From assembly GCA_964621265.1 (NCBI GenBank), contig CAZULQ010000021.1, forward strand, positions 1 to 29,363: a DNA stretch of 29,363 nt, read 5' to 3'. Below are positions 1 through 6,822 of the stretch, piece after piece. The notes below the pieces were generated by a model, which searched no databases, was not told the DNA's origin, and was given only the letters and a program-made list of their open reading frames with translations. Position 1 is the stretch's first letter, and every line of letters starts with the position of its first letter. The translations under genes were made by a program, and so were the position numbers. The stretch comes from Porcipelethomonas sp964621265 (GTDB lineage: Bacteria > Bacillota > Clostridia > Oscillospirales > Ruminococcaceae).

Positions 1-294
1 AACTCCTGCATGCATGGACGGTGCATACTTCGCAAATCAAATAAAGACACCCTTGTCAGCAACTGTTTAAAGCTTATGTAGCTTACAAATTATGAGTTCT
101 TGGCTTTTCGTTGCTTCTTTCTTTTCGTAGAAAAGCAAAGAAGTGCATTTCTTTGTAACTTTCTTTGTGCAGACAAAGAAAGTGGAAATATTTTTGTTGT
201 GGGCTGATGTGGGCATCAGCCCCTACAAAATTATACGGTCGTGCCTTATCTTATGTTTTTCTGAATGATATAAGAGCGAAATTGTCCCGTGCGG
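1..294. repeat. Mosaic palindromic repeat block downstream of speB
   Basis: No gene is visible here. Bases 1-51 are identical to 29313-29363 and resemble 6393-6442. A perfect 11-bp hairpin, ACTTTCTTTGT-gcag-ACAAAGAAAGT, lies at 158-183; similar C/T-rich hairpins recur at 6273-6302, 6319-6342, 14815-14838, 29201-29224 and 29244-29267. A two-hairpin element (see 201-302) closes the block. No convincing intrinsic terminator for the speDAEB operon was found, so these hairpins may stop or stabilise that transcript (inference). Confidence 0.75.
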
Positions 295-302
295 TCACGC
301 AC
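201..302 (-). repeat. Two-hairpin element (TGAC hairpin plus GTAG-foot hairpin)
   Basis: Read on the minus strand, this copy starts with GTGCG-TGAC-CGCAC (302-289), continues with a conserved GGACAA..TTCGCTC..AAGGCACGAC stretch, and ends with a GTAG foot (226-223) and a 9-bp hairpin (222-201: GGGCTGATG and CATCAGCCC arms around a 4-nt loop). Its first hairpin overlaps the 3' end of speB and supplies the TGA stop codon at 297-295. Other full or near-full copies lie at 6531-6630, 11984-12086 and 14904-15005. Confidence 0.75.
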
Positions 303-1149
303 ATAAATAGAGCATAATTTCTCTTAAAAGCTTGCATGCAAGTGCTGTTGAAGCTCCGCTGCTATCAAGCTGAGGAGAAAGCTCGTTCACGTCAAGTGCA
401 ACCACATTAAGCCTGGAAACCTCTTCAATTGCTGAGATAAGCTCGTTGTATGTAACGCCGCCTGCCTCTGGAGTACCTGTTCCAGGGAAGCATGACGGGT
501 CAAGAACGTCTAAATCAAGGGTGAAATAAACGGGTGCATCGCCGATTCTGTGCTTTAGCATTTCAAGATTTTCAAAGTTGAACTTGTTTGTGTAAACATG
601 TCCCTTTGCCCAGCGGAATTCCTCTCTGTCGCCGCTTCTTATGCCAAACTGATAAATCATGCCGTCGCCCAAAAGCTCGTGGCATCTTCTCATAACGCAC
701 GCATGGGACAGCTTCTGACCGAGATAGTCGTCACGCAGGTCAGCGTGTGCGTCAAAGTGAATGATATGCAGATTCGGGTATTTTTTAACTGCTGCACGGA
801 CAGCTCCCAGCGTAACTAAATGCTCGCCGCCAATCATAAGCGGTATTTTATTGTCAGAGAGAATTTTCTCAGTCATCTTCTCAATGTCGGAAAGCGCTGA
901 TTCGGGACTGCCAAAGCAAAGCTCCAGGTCGCCGCCGTCGAAGATTTTTGTGTCAAGCAAATCCTTGTCCTGCTTCGGACTGTAAGTCTCAATCCCGAAG
1001 CTTTCGTTTCGCATGTGCGCACTTGCAAAGCGTGTTCCCGGACGGTAGGAAGTCGTGCTGTCAAACGGTGCGCCGAAAATTACCATACGGCTTTCATTGT
1101 AATCGCTGTCACAGCCTATAAATGTGTGAATATTCTTTTCCATACTCAT
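295..1149 (-). CDS. speB: Agmatinase (agmatine ureohydrolase)
   Basis: A 284-aa member of the arginase/agmatinase (ureohydrolase) family, which hydrolyses agmatine to putrescine and urea with two Mn ions in the cytosol. The metal-binding motifs are all visible: GGEH (107-110), DAHAD (133-137), SHA (148-150) and DLDVLDP (212-218), giving H110, D133, H135, D137, D212 and D214 as ligands by analogy with E. coli SpeB. The start ATG overlaps the speE stop as ATGA, with GGGGAGG just upstream, so translation is probably coupled; a second ATG two codons in is possible. It is the last gene of the speD-speA-speE-speB operon. Its final codons (..LCA-stop) run into a dispersed palindromic repeat that provides the TGA. 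The agmatinase assignment rather than arginase rests on the arginine decarboxylase neighbour as well as on sequence. Confidence 0.95.
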   Translation of the reverse strand: MSMEKNIHTFIGCDSDYNESRMVIFGAPFDSTTSYRPGTRFASAHMRNESFGIETYSPKQDKDLLDTKIFDGGDLELCFGSPESALSDIEKMTEKILSDNKIPLMIGGEHLVTLGAVRAAVKKYPNLHIIHFDAHADLRDDYLGQKLSHACVMRRCHELLGDGMIYQFGIRSGDREEFRWAKGHVYTNKFNFENLEMLKHRIGDAPVYFTLDLDVLDPSCFPGTGTPEAGGVTYNELISAIEEVSRLNVVALDVNELSPQLDSSGASTALACKLLREIMLYLCA

Positions 1150-2006
1150 TTTACCTCCCCCGATTCTCTCAGGCAGTCACGCACATTGTTTGGAATTGCA
1201 AAACAGCCCGTGTGTAGAATTGTGTTGTAGTATTTGGTTTTTATGCCAAGCGAGTTCCAGAAGTCTGCTTTAAGGTCAAGTCTCGGGTCATATTTTTTTG
1301 AGGCGAACCCGAAAAGCCAGTGTCCCGAAGGATAGGTCGGGATATGCGCCTGATAGACGAGCGCCAGCGGGAATGTCGATTTTATTCTGCTGTGCGCACG
1401 CTTCATAGAATTTGCATAGGCAGTGTAGAAGGTGCTTTCATGCTGATTTACGAGTATGCCGTCGTCTTTTAAAGCCTTGAAACAGTTGCCGTAAAATTCC
1501 CTTGTGAAAAGTCCTTCGCCGACGCCGAAAGGGTCAGTTGAGTCAACGATTATAAGGTCATACTCATTTTCCTTGTTTCTCACAAAGCGAAGTCCGTCCT
1601 GATAGAAAATATGAACTCTCGGGTCGGAAAGACGACAGGCTGTCTGCGGAAGATACTCACGGCAGATTTCAACCACCATCTCGTCAATCTCAACCATATC
1701 AATATTTTCAATACTGCTGTAACGGCAGAGCTCTCTTACTGTTCCGCCGTCGCCCGCACCGATTACGAGAACATTTCGTATATCAGGGTTTACAGCCATC
1801 GGGACATGGGTTATCATCTCATGGTATATGTATTCGTCCTTTTCGGTTATCATAAGGTAGCCGTCGAGTGCGAGTATACGCCCGAACTCTTCCGACTCAA
1901 ACACGTCGATGCGCTGAAATTCGCTCTGGGCGCTTCTCAGGTGCTTGTCAACCTTTATGGAAAACCTAACGTTATCCGAATGATTTTCGGTAAACCACAG
2001 TTCCAT
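1146..2006 (-). CDS. speE: Spermidine synthase
   Basis: A 286-aa polyamine aminopropyltransferase, the usual length for the family. It transfers the aminopropyl group of decarboxylated SAM to putrescine, forming spermidine and methylthioadenosine. Visible motifs are YHE (61-63), the dcSAM-binding glycine loop GAGDGG (83-88), the acidic VEID strand end (105-108), and DSTDP (155-159), which holds the catalytic aspartate D155 and the putrescine-binding D158 by analogy with E. coli SpeE. A strong AAGGAGG lies 5-6 nt before the ATG, only 11 nt after the speA stop, and the TGA overlaps the speB start. With SpeD, SpeA and SpeB in the same operon, it completes arginine-to-spermidine synthesis. Confidence 0.96.
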   Translation of the reverse strand: MELWFTENHSDNVRFSIKVDKHLRSAQSEFQRIDVFESEEFGRILALDGYLMITEKDEYIYHEMITHVPMAVNPDIRNVLVIGAGDGGTVRELCRYSSIENIDMVEIDEMVVEICREYLPQTACRLSDPRVHIFYQDGLRFVRNKENEYDLIIVDSTDPFGVGEGLFTREFYGNCFKALKDDGILVNQHESTFYTAYANSMKRAHSRIKSTFPLALVYQAHIPTYPSGHWLFGFASKKYDPRLDLKADFWNSLGIKTKYYNTILHTGCFAIPNNVRDCLRESGEVK

Positions 2007-2017
2007 AAAGTACCTCC

Positions 2018-3466
2018 TTAAATATCAACAACGTTTATGTTGTCAAGATTGATGTCCTGTGTACCCGTCATCATACAGCCCTTTTCCTTTGCATAGAGAA
2101 TGTAGTCGATGATGTCGGAAGTAATCCTCTCGCCAGGTGCGAGAATAGGAATTCCCGGTGGATAGCACATTACAAATTCTCCGCAGATATACCCCTGTGT
2201 TTCTCTTACAGGCAGGGACTTCTTGTTGCCGTAAAAGGCAGTCTGCGGAGGAAGAATAATCTGCGGGTCGATGTACTCGTGGTCGAGCATACCCGCCTTG
2301 TCCTTCTGATAGATACGCTTTATCTCAGCGAGTGCGGAAATAAGACGCTCGATTTCAAGCGCTCTGTCGCCTGCGGAAATAATCGCAAGGACGTTTCCTA
2401 TATCGCCGAATTCAATCTGTATGTTATATTCATCACGCAGAATGTCATAAACCTCAATGCCCGCAAGACCGATATCCCTTGTATGGATTGAAAGCTTGGT
2501 GCTGTCAAAATCAAAGAATGACGGGTCGCCGCAAAGCTCTTTTCCAAAGGCGTAATAGCCGCCGAGCTGATTTATTTCGTTTCTTGCGTATTCTGCATAC
2601 TGAATAGTCTTTCTGAAAATTTCCTTTCCGTTTAAGGCAAGGTTTTTTCTTGCAATGTCAAGCGACGCTATGAGAAGATAAGAGCCGCTTGTTGTCTGTG
2701 TGAGATTTATAATCTGTCTTACATAGTCGGGATTCACTCCGCTTCCGCAAAGAAGAAGTGAACTCTGCGTCAGCGAGCCGCCTGTCTTGTGCATGCTCAC
2801 AGCCGCCATGTCAGCACCAGCCGCCATACCCGAAAGAGGAAGTCCCTCACCGAAATAGAAATGCGTTCCGTGCGCCTCGTCAACAAGGGCGAGCATTCCA
2901 TGCTCGTGCGCAAGCTTTACAATCTCACGAAGGTCTGAACAGACGCCGTAATAGGTCGGGTTGTTTATGAGCACCGCCTTGGCGTCGGGGTTTTCGAGGA
3001 TTGCCTTTTTAACGTTCTCAACCGACATTCCAAGCGGAATGCCAAGCTGTTTGTTTGTTCCCGGGTTTACATAGACAGGTACAGCGCCGTTTACAACGAG
3101 AGCATTGATAGCGCTTCTGTGTACATTTCGGGGCATGATAATCTTGTCACCCGCCTTACATGCCGCCATAATCATAGCCTGTACTGAGCCTGTTGTGCCG
3201 TTTACTATAAAGAAAGCGTTTTTTGCGCCGAAGGCTTCAGCCGCAAGAGCCTGTGCCTCACGGATTACAGAAACGGGGTGGCAGAGATTGTCAAGCGGCT
3301 TCATGGAATTTACGTCCGCTTTAAGACATGATGTGCCGAGAAAGTCTGTAAGCTCCTTTGTGCCTCTTCCGCCCTTGTGACCCGGTACGTCAAAGGGGAC
3401 AACCCTGTTCTGCAGATGTCTTTGCATAGCCTCCGAAACGGGCGCACTGCTTTGTCTGAAAATCAT
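2018..3466 (-). CDS. speA: Arginine decarboxylase (Orn/Lys/Arg decarboxylase family, PLP-dependent)
   Basis: A fold-type I PLP decarboxylase of the group found in B. subtilis SpeA/YaaO. It probably converts arginine to agmatine, since agmatinase is in the same operon. With the start used here (482 aa), motifs are GHKGG (29-33), NGTTGS (89-94, phosphate and ring contacts), DEAHG (196-200, with the aspartate that contacts the pyridine nitrogen) and SMHKT with the Schiff-base lysine K227. The start was set at 3466 because GGAGGG lies 8 nt upstream; an in-frame ATG at 3496 (492 aa) overlaps speD and has no Shine-Dalgarno sequence. The gap to the speD stop is then 19 nt. Lysine or ornithine as substrate cannot be excluded from sequence alone; the operon context favours arginine. 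Confidence 0.9.
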   Translation of the reverse strand: MIFRQSSAPVSEAMQRHLQNRVVPFDVPGHKGGRGTKELTDFLGTSCLKADVNSMKPLDNLCHPVSVIREAQALAAEAFGAKNAFFIVNGTTGSVQAMIMAACKAGDKIIMPRNVHRSAINALVVNGAVPVYVNPGTNKQLGIPLGMSVENVKKAILENPDAKAVLINNPTYYGVCSDLREIVKLAHEHGMLALVDEAHGTHFYFGEGLPLSGMAAGADMAAVSMHKTGGSLTQSSLLLCGSGVNPDYVRQIINLTQTTSGSYLLIASLDIARKNLALNGKEIFRKTIQYAEYARNEINQLGGYYAFGKELCGDPSFFDFDSTKLSIHTRDIGLAGIEVYDILRDEYNIQIEFGDIGNVLAIISAGDRALEIERLISALAEIKRIYQKDKAGMLDHEYIDPQIILPPQTAFYGNKKSLPVRETQGYICGEFVMCYPPGIPILAPGERITSDIIDYILYAKEKGCMMTGTQDINLDNINVVDI

Positions 3467-3485
3467 ATCACAGTCCCTCCGTAAA

Positions 3486-4292
3486 TCAGTAGACATTCAT
3501 GCCGCTGAAAATTTCAATCATCTCACGGCGGAGACTGTTTGTGATATCAAGGCGTTCCTTTGGAGGAAGCTCGTAAACGTCAGTATTGAAAAGATAGTTC
3601 TGAAGCTTTATTTCCTTGATAAGCATTTTTGTGTGGAATATGTTCGACTGATAGACATTCACATCAATAGCGTCGTATTTTGTGAGCGTACGCTCATCTA
3701 TGTAGTCCTGGATTGATGTGATATCGTGGTCTATAAAATACTTCTTTCCGCACATATCACGGGTAAAGCCTCTTACACGATAGTCGATTGTTATAATGTC
3801 AGAGTCAAAGCTGCTTATGAGATAGTCGAGTGCGTTAAGCGGGGAAATTTCGCCGCATGTTGCAACGTCAATGTCAACTCTGAATGTACAGACGGTGTTT
3901 TCAGGGTGAGACTCGGGAAATGTATGAACCGTGACATGGCTTTTGTCAAGGTGTGCATGGACAGTCCTCGGCTCTGGGATAACACCCTGATTGCAGGACT
4001 TGTCGATATTCTCGGGGGAAACGTGACCCTCGGCAATAAGAATATTTACGGACGCTCCCTGCGGGTCATAGTCCTGTTTGGAAATATTGAGGACAGTTGC
4101 CCCTATCATCTTTGTTACGTCGCAGAGAATTTTAGTAAGTCTCTCTGAATTGTACTGTTCGTCGATGTAGCGGATGTAGTCTTCCTGTTCACGCTTCGAA
4201 TTTGTGTAACACACGTCATATATATTAAAGCTTAAAGTTTTTGTCAGATTGTTGAAGCCATATAAAGCAAGCTTTTTTTCCAACCCTAACAT
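3486..4292 (-). CDS. speD: S-adenosylmethionine decarboxylase proenzyme
   Basis: A 268-aa pyruvoyl enzyme of the E. coli SpeD type (E. coli protein about 264 aa), distinct from the short roughly 120-aa Bacillus/Thermotoga type. It produces decarboxylated SAM, the aminopropyl donor for SpeE. The self-cleavage site is clear in HLDKSHVTVHTFPE: cleavage between K117 and S118 (ATG numbering) would convert the serine into the pyruvoyl group. AAAGG lies 5 nt before the ATG at 4292; a GTG one codon earlier (4295) is too close to that Shine-Dalgarno. It is the first gene of the operon, 31 nt downstream of a good promoter. No riboswitch-like leader is evident because the 5' leader is short. Confidence 0.94.
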   Translation of the reverse strand: MLGLEKKLALYGFNNLTKTLSFNIYDVCYTNSKREQEDYIRYIDEQYNSERLTKILCDVTKMIGATVLNISKQDYDPQGASVNILIAEGHVSPENIDKSCNQGVIPEPRTVHAHLDKSHVTVHTFPESHPENTVCTFRVDIDVATCGEISPLNALDYLISSFDSDIITIDYRVRGFTRDMCGKKYFIDHDITSIQDYIDERTLTKYDAIDVNVYQSNIFHTKMLIKEIKLQNYLFNTDVYELPPKERLDITNSLRREMIEIFSGMNVY

Positions 4293-4322
4293 CACAACCT
4301 TTCATTTTAGAATACTGCCTTT

Positions 4323-4351
4323 ATTGTATCATATTTTATTTCCAATTGCAA
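4323..4351 (-). promoter_or_regulatory. Sigma-A type promoter of speDAEB
   Basis: On the minus strand, TTGCAA (4351-4346) is separated by 17 nt from TACAAT (4328-4323), placing transcription start about 20-25 nt before the speD ATG. Spacing and sequence fit a housekeeping promoter. Confidence 0.75.
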
Positions 4352-4445
4352 TGCTTTAGCAGAAAATTTCTTTAATCAAATAAAGCGGTGCGGTTAAGTC
4401 CTGTTTTATATCTGCCGTAACGATACATCTTCGTGCATAAACATA

Positions 4446-4477
4446 TCGGGCTTACTTAAAGTAAACCCGATTTTTTC
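4446..4477 (+). terminator. Hairpin with T-run reading on the plus strand
   Basis: TCGGG-c-TTAC pairs with GTAA-a-CCCGA around a 5-nt loop and is followed by six T on the plus strand, so it looks like an intrinsic terminator in that direction. There is no plus-strand gene upstream. On the minus strand, downstream of tRNA-Pro, the hairpin exists but lacks a T-run. Its client is unknown. Confidence 0.45.
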
Positions 4478-4539
4478 TGCCTGGATCACCCGGCTGTATT
4501 GTGGCTATGAAATAGATGATAGATATCTGGCCTGGCCTA

Positions 4540-4595
4540 AAGAAAAATCGCCCTCTACAAAGTAGAAGACGAATTTGTCCTGTGCGGTCACGCAC
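4540..4595 (-). repeat. TGAC-hairpin repeat abutting tRNA-Pro
   Basis: On the minus strand GTGCG-TGAC-CGCAC (4595-4582) starts at the base directly after the tRNA CCA. The downstream part (AGGACAAATTCGTC, then TCTAC-ttt-GTAGA and a short T-run near 4547-4543) matches the variant at 11984-12035, where the small inner stem is TTCAC/GTGAG instead. It could serve as the 3' trailer of the tRNA transcript (inference). The rest of 4352-4539 holds only the hairpin listed separately. Confidence 0.65.
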
Positions 4596-4671
4596 TGGTC
4601 TGAGTGACGGGACTTGAACCCACGGCCTCTACCACCCCAAGGTAGCGCGCTACCATCTGCGCCACACCCAG
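4596..4671 (-). tRNA. tRNA-Pro (anticodon GGG)
   Basis: A 76-nt cloverleaf with encoded CCA. The acceptor arms CTGGGTG and CACTCAG pair with one G-U. The D arm is GCGC..GCGC, the anticodon arm is CTACC-TTGGGGT-GGTAG with GGG at 34-36, and the T arm is GTGGG-TTCAAGT-CCCGT. The discriminator is A, followed by CCA at 4598-4596. It should read proline codons CCC and CCU. It has its own promoter, and the base after CCA is the first base of a dispersed palindromic repeat. Confidence 0.95.
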
Positions 4672-4687
4672 ACTTATTACAGCTATT

Positions 4688-4717
4688 ATTTTATCACAAA
4701 AGCATGGTTCTTGTCAA
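4688..4717 (-). promoter_or_regulatory. Promoter of tRNA-Pro
   Basis: Minus-strand TTGACA (4717-4712), an 18-nt spacer and TAAAAT (4693-4688) sit about 17 nt before the tRNA 5' end. Confidence 0.7.
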
Positions 4718-4723
4718 GTAGAG

Positions 4724-4750
4724 AAAAGGGGGACTTTTTGTAAGTCTCCT
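4724..4750 (-). terminator. Possible terminator after the LRR-dockerin gene
   Basis: On the minus strand GGAGACTT (4749-4742) can pair with AAGTCCCC (4736-4729) with one mismatch, followed by a short CTTTTC stretch. It lies 7 nt after the LRR gene stop and just ahead of the tRNA promoter. The T-run is weak. Confidence 0.4.
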
Positions 4751-4756
4751 CCGATT

Positions 4757-6073
4757 TCAGCCCATAATATATTTTGCAATTGCGATTACGTCGTAAAGAT
4801 TGATTACGCCGTCTGAATTGAAGTCTGCGAGAGTCATTTCCTCTTCTGTAAGCTCTCTCATTCCCATGTTTGCCTTTGCAATTTCGATTGCGTCGTAGAG
4901 GTCAACTGAATCGTTGCCGGAAATATCTCCGCAGACCTTGTCGCCGATAAGACGCATGAACTTTCTGCCGTATTTTTCGGCATAAGCCTGGGCGGTTGAG
5001 CCGTCGTAACCGTAAATAACGGTTTTTTCCCAGATTGTACTGTCGTCATCGGATATTTCGCAGACAGGATTTTTTATCACAGCCTTTTCAAGACCTACAG
5101 CACAAAGTCCGCTCTCATCAATTGATGAAACACTTGCCGGAACAACTATGCTTTCAAGGTCCCAGCATTCATAAAACGCCCCTTTTCCGATTGAAACAAG
5201 GCTGTCAGGTAAGGTGAGGGTTTTAATCTTGTTGCATCCTCTGAATGCATAATCCGATATGTGTTTTATGCCATCGTTAATTACTGCTTCGGTAACGCTT
5301 TTATCACATCCTAAAACCCATGAATCTGCGTATATAACACCGAACTGGTTCTGCCAGAATGGAGTGTAACCAAATGCGTCGTAATCAATTTTCTGAACAC
5401 TCTCAGGAATTGTAACGTTTGTAAGCCCGCTGCTGTCAAATGCACGGTCGCCGATTGAAATGAGAGTCTGAGGGAGGATTACTTCCTTTACGTTCTTGCA
5501 TCCGTTGAACGCAAAAGCCTCAACTCTTGTCACACCCTCAGGTATTATAACTGTTTCGGCTGTTCTGCCGACAGGGTAGTACATATAAGTTGTTTTGTCC
5601 TTGCTGTATAAAACTCCGTCCACACTGCAGAAATACGGGTTGTTCTCAGAGACATAAACATTTTCAACTGAGTCACACCAGTAAAAAAGTGAGTTTTCTT
5701 CAATAAATTCAACTCCCGAAGGAATATAGAATTCCTTGAGGTCATCGCATGAACAGAATGCGCAGTATCTGATTCTTTTGAGAGTTTCAGGCAGTTCAAC
5801 GTGTACAACATCTCTGCCGTAAAAAGAATTGCCGCCTATGCTTATAACAGGAAGTCCTTCAATTTCCGCAGGAACGGCAACGTCGGTTACACCATAGTCA
5901 CACCATGTAATCTCAATGCCGTCATAAGTGCCGTCCTTATTGTTGTCAAGCTTTGTATACTTGAGTACGCCATAAGTGCCCTTTGTTTCTTCTGCGTATG
6001 CTGAAGGCGGTGCACAAAGCTGGAATGCACATAATGCTGACATAACGGCGGCTGTAAGTTTCTTTATTATCAT
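4757..6073 (-). CDS. Secreted BspA-type leucine-rich-repeat protein with C-terminal dockerin
   Basis: 438 aa. A Sec signal peptide occupies about 1-27 (MIIKK, hydrophobic core, cleavage after AYA). Residues about 60-340 form BspA/TpLRR-type (LRR_5) repeats with recurring patterns such as LPETLKRI..CAF, IPEGVTRVEAFAF, LPQTLISIGDRAF, IPESVQKIDYDAF and LPDSLVSIGKGAF. Residues 381-438 carry two calcium-loop repeats, DISGNDSVDLYD and DFNSDGVINLYD, each followed by a helix, the signature of a type I dockerin as in ruminococcal cellulosome or amylosome components. It is therefore expected to be exported and docked to a cohesin-bearing scaffold, with the LRR part as a binding domain; the ligand cannot be read from sequence. 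AGGGAGG lies 7 nt before the ATG, and the gene has its own promoter. It appears monocistronic. Confidence 0.88.
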   Translation of the reverse strand: MIIKKLTAAVMSALCAFQLCAPPSAYAEETKGTYGVLKYTKLDNNKDGTYDGIEITWCDYGVTDVAVPAEIEGLPVISIGGNSFYGRDVVHVELPETLKRIRYCAFCSCDDLKEFYIPSGVEFIEENSLFYWCDSVENVYVSENNPYFCSVDGVLYSKDKTTYMYYPVGRTAETVIIPEGVTRVEAFAFNGCKNVKEVILPQTLISIGDRAFDSSGLTNVTIPESVQKIDYDAFGYTPFWQNQFGVIYADSWVLGCDKSVTEAVINDGIKHISDYAFRGCNKIKTLTLPDSLVSIGKGAFYECWDLESIVVPASVSSIDESGLCAVGLEKAVIKNPVCEISDDDSTIWEKTVIYGYDGSTAQAYAEKYGRKFMRLIGDKVCGDISGNDSVDLYDAIEIAKANMGMRELTEEEMTLADFNSDGVINLYDVIAIAKYIMG

Positions 6074-6101
6074 GTTATTGCCTCCCTTTTATTTATGTAG
6101 T

Positions 6102-6130
6102 ATTTTAGCACATATACTATGAATTGTCAA
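6102..6130 (-). promoter_or_regulatory. Promoter of the LRR-dockerin gene
   Basis: Minus-strand TTGACA (6130-6125), 17-nt spacer, TAAAAT (6107-6102), about 29 nt before the ATG. The -35 box directly borders the repeat block that starts at 6131. Confidence 0.8.
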
Positions 6131-6720
6131 TAAATCGGTGCGTGACTCCGGTCGGTGACCCGACAGGACGATTTCGCTCTGTTATCATTCGGAGCAACAT
6201 AAGCTAAGGCACGACCATTTAATATTCATATAACAACGGGTTGATGTGGGCATCGACCCTTACAAAAATATTCCTCTTTCTTTGCGTGTACAAAGAAAGA
6301 GGGAAAGAAATACAGTTCTTTTCTTTGTTCACACAAAGAAAATGAACCAAAAGAAATGTAACGACTTGATAATTTGTAAACTAACTAACCCTCTGCATGC
6401 ATGGACGATACATACTTCGCAAACCCAGTGAAGACACCCTTGCAATCAACTGTTTTGTAAGCGTAAATTTAAGCTTATGTAGCTTACAAAAAGCATTTTA
6501 TTATATTTTATCAGTATGCATAGTCACGGGTTCGGTGACCCGACAGGACAAATTCGTACAGTTATTATTTATGAAAACGTTAAATAAGTCACGACCATAT
6601 ATTTGCAGGAGGACGACGCCTTCGACGTCACTTTCAGGTGCGTGACCGCACAGGAGAGGTATTTTTCGCCATATTATTGTATTCTGCCACAAAAAAACAG
6701 CGTAAAACCATAAAGATGTG
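6131..6720. repeat. Mosaic repeat block between the LRR gene and the Wzz operon
   Basis: No gene is supported in this 590-bp stretch. In order it holds: a plus-strand TGAC hairpin GTCGG-TGAC-CCGAC (6151-6164) with its conserved tail to about 6217; a REP-like hairpin (6238-6263) with the degenerate foot GTAA on the minus strand; a perfect 12-bp hairpin CCTCTTTCTTTG/CAAAGAAAGAGG (6273-6302); a second hairpin (6319-6342); a stretch (6309-6442) closely matching 29234-29363; a further two-hairpin element (6531-6630) whose first stem is TCGG/CCGA; and an isolated GTGCG-TGAC-CGCAC hairpin (6638-6651). Short open frames here differ between repeat copies and carry no usable start signals. Confidence 0.75.
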
Positions 6721-6733
6721 TGAAGAATATTGA

Positions 6734-6762
6734 TTGACAGTGTTTTGTGGATATGTTATAAT
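6734..6762 (+). promoter_or_regulatory. Promoter of the Wzz-like operon
   Basis: Consensus TTGACA (6734-6739), 17-nt spacer and TATAAT (6757-6762), giving a leader of about 54 nt before the first ATG. Confidence 0.88.
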
Positions 6763-6822
6763 TTAAAATGTGACATTTTAGGGAAATAACACGAATTTTA
6801 AATATATTTACGGAGGGTTAGT

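Noticed and set aside
4292..4360. Polyamine- or SAM-responsive riboswitch upstream of speD
   Set aside because: The predicted leader is only about 25 nt, too short for an aptamer, and shows no stable structure.
6246..6692. Short frames of 61-82 codons in the repeat block
   Set aside because: They cover palindromic repeats, have no ribosome-binding sites and are not preserved in the parallel copy at 29234-29363.
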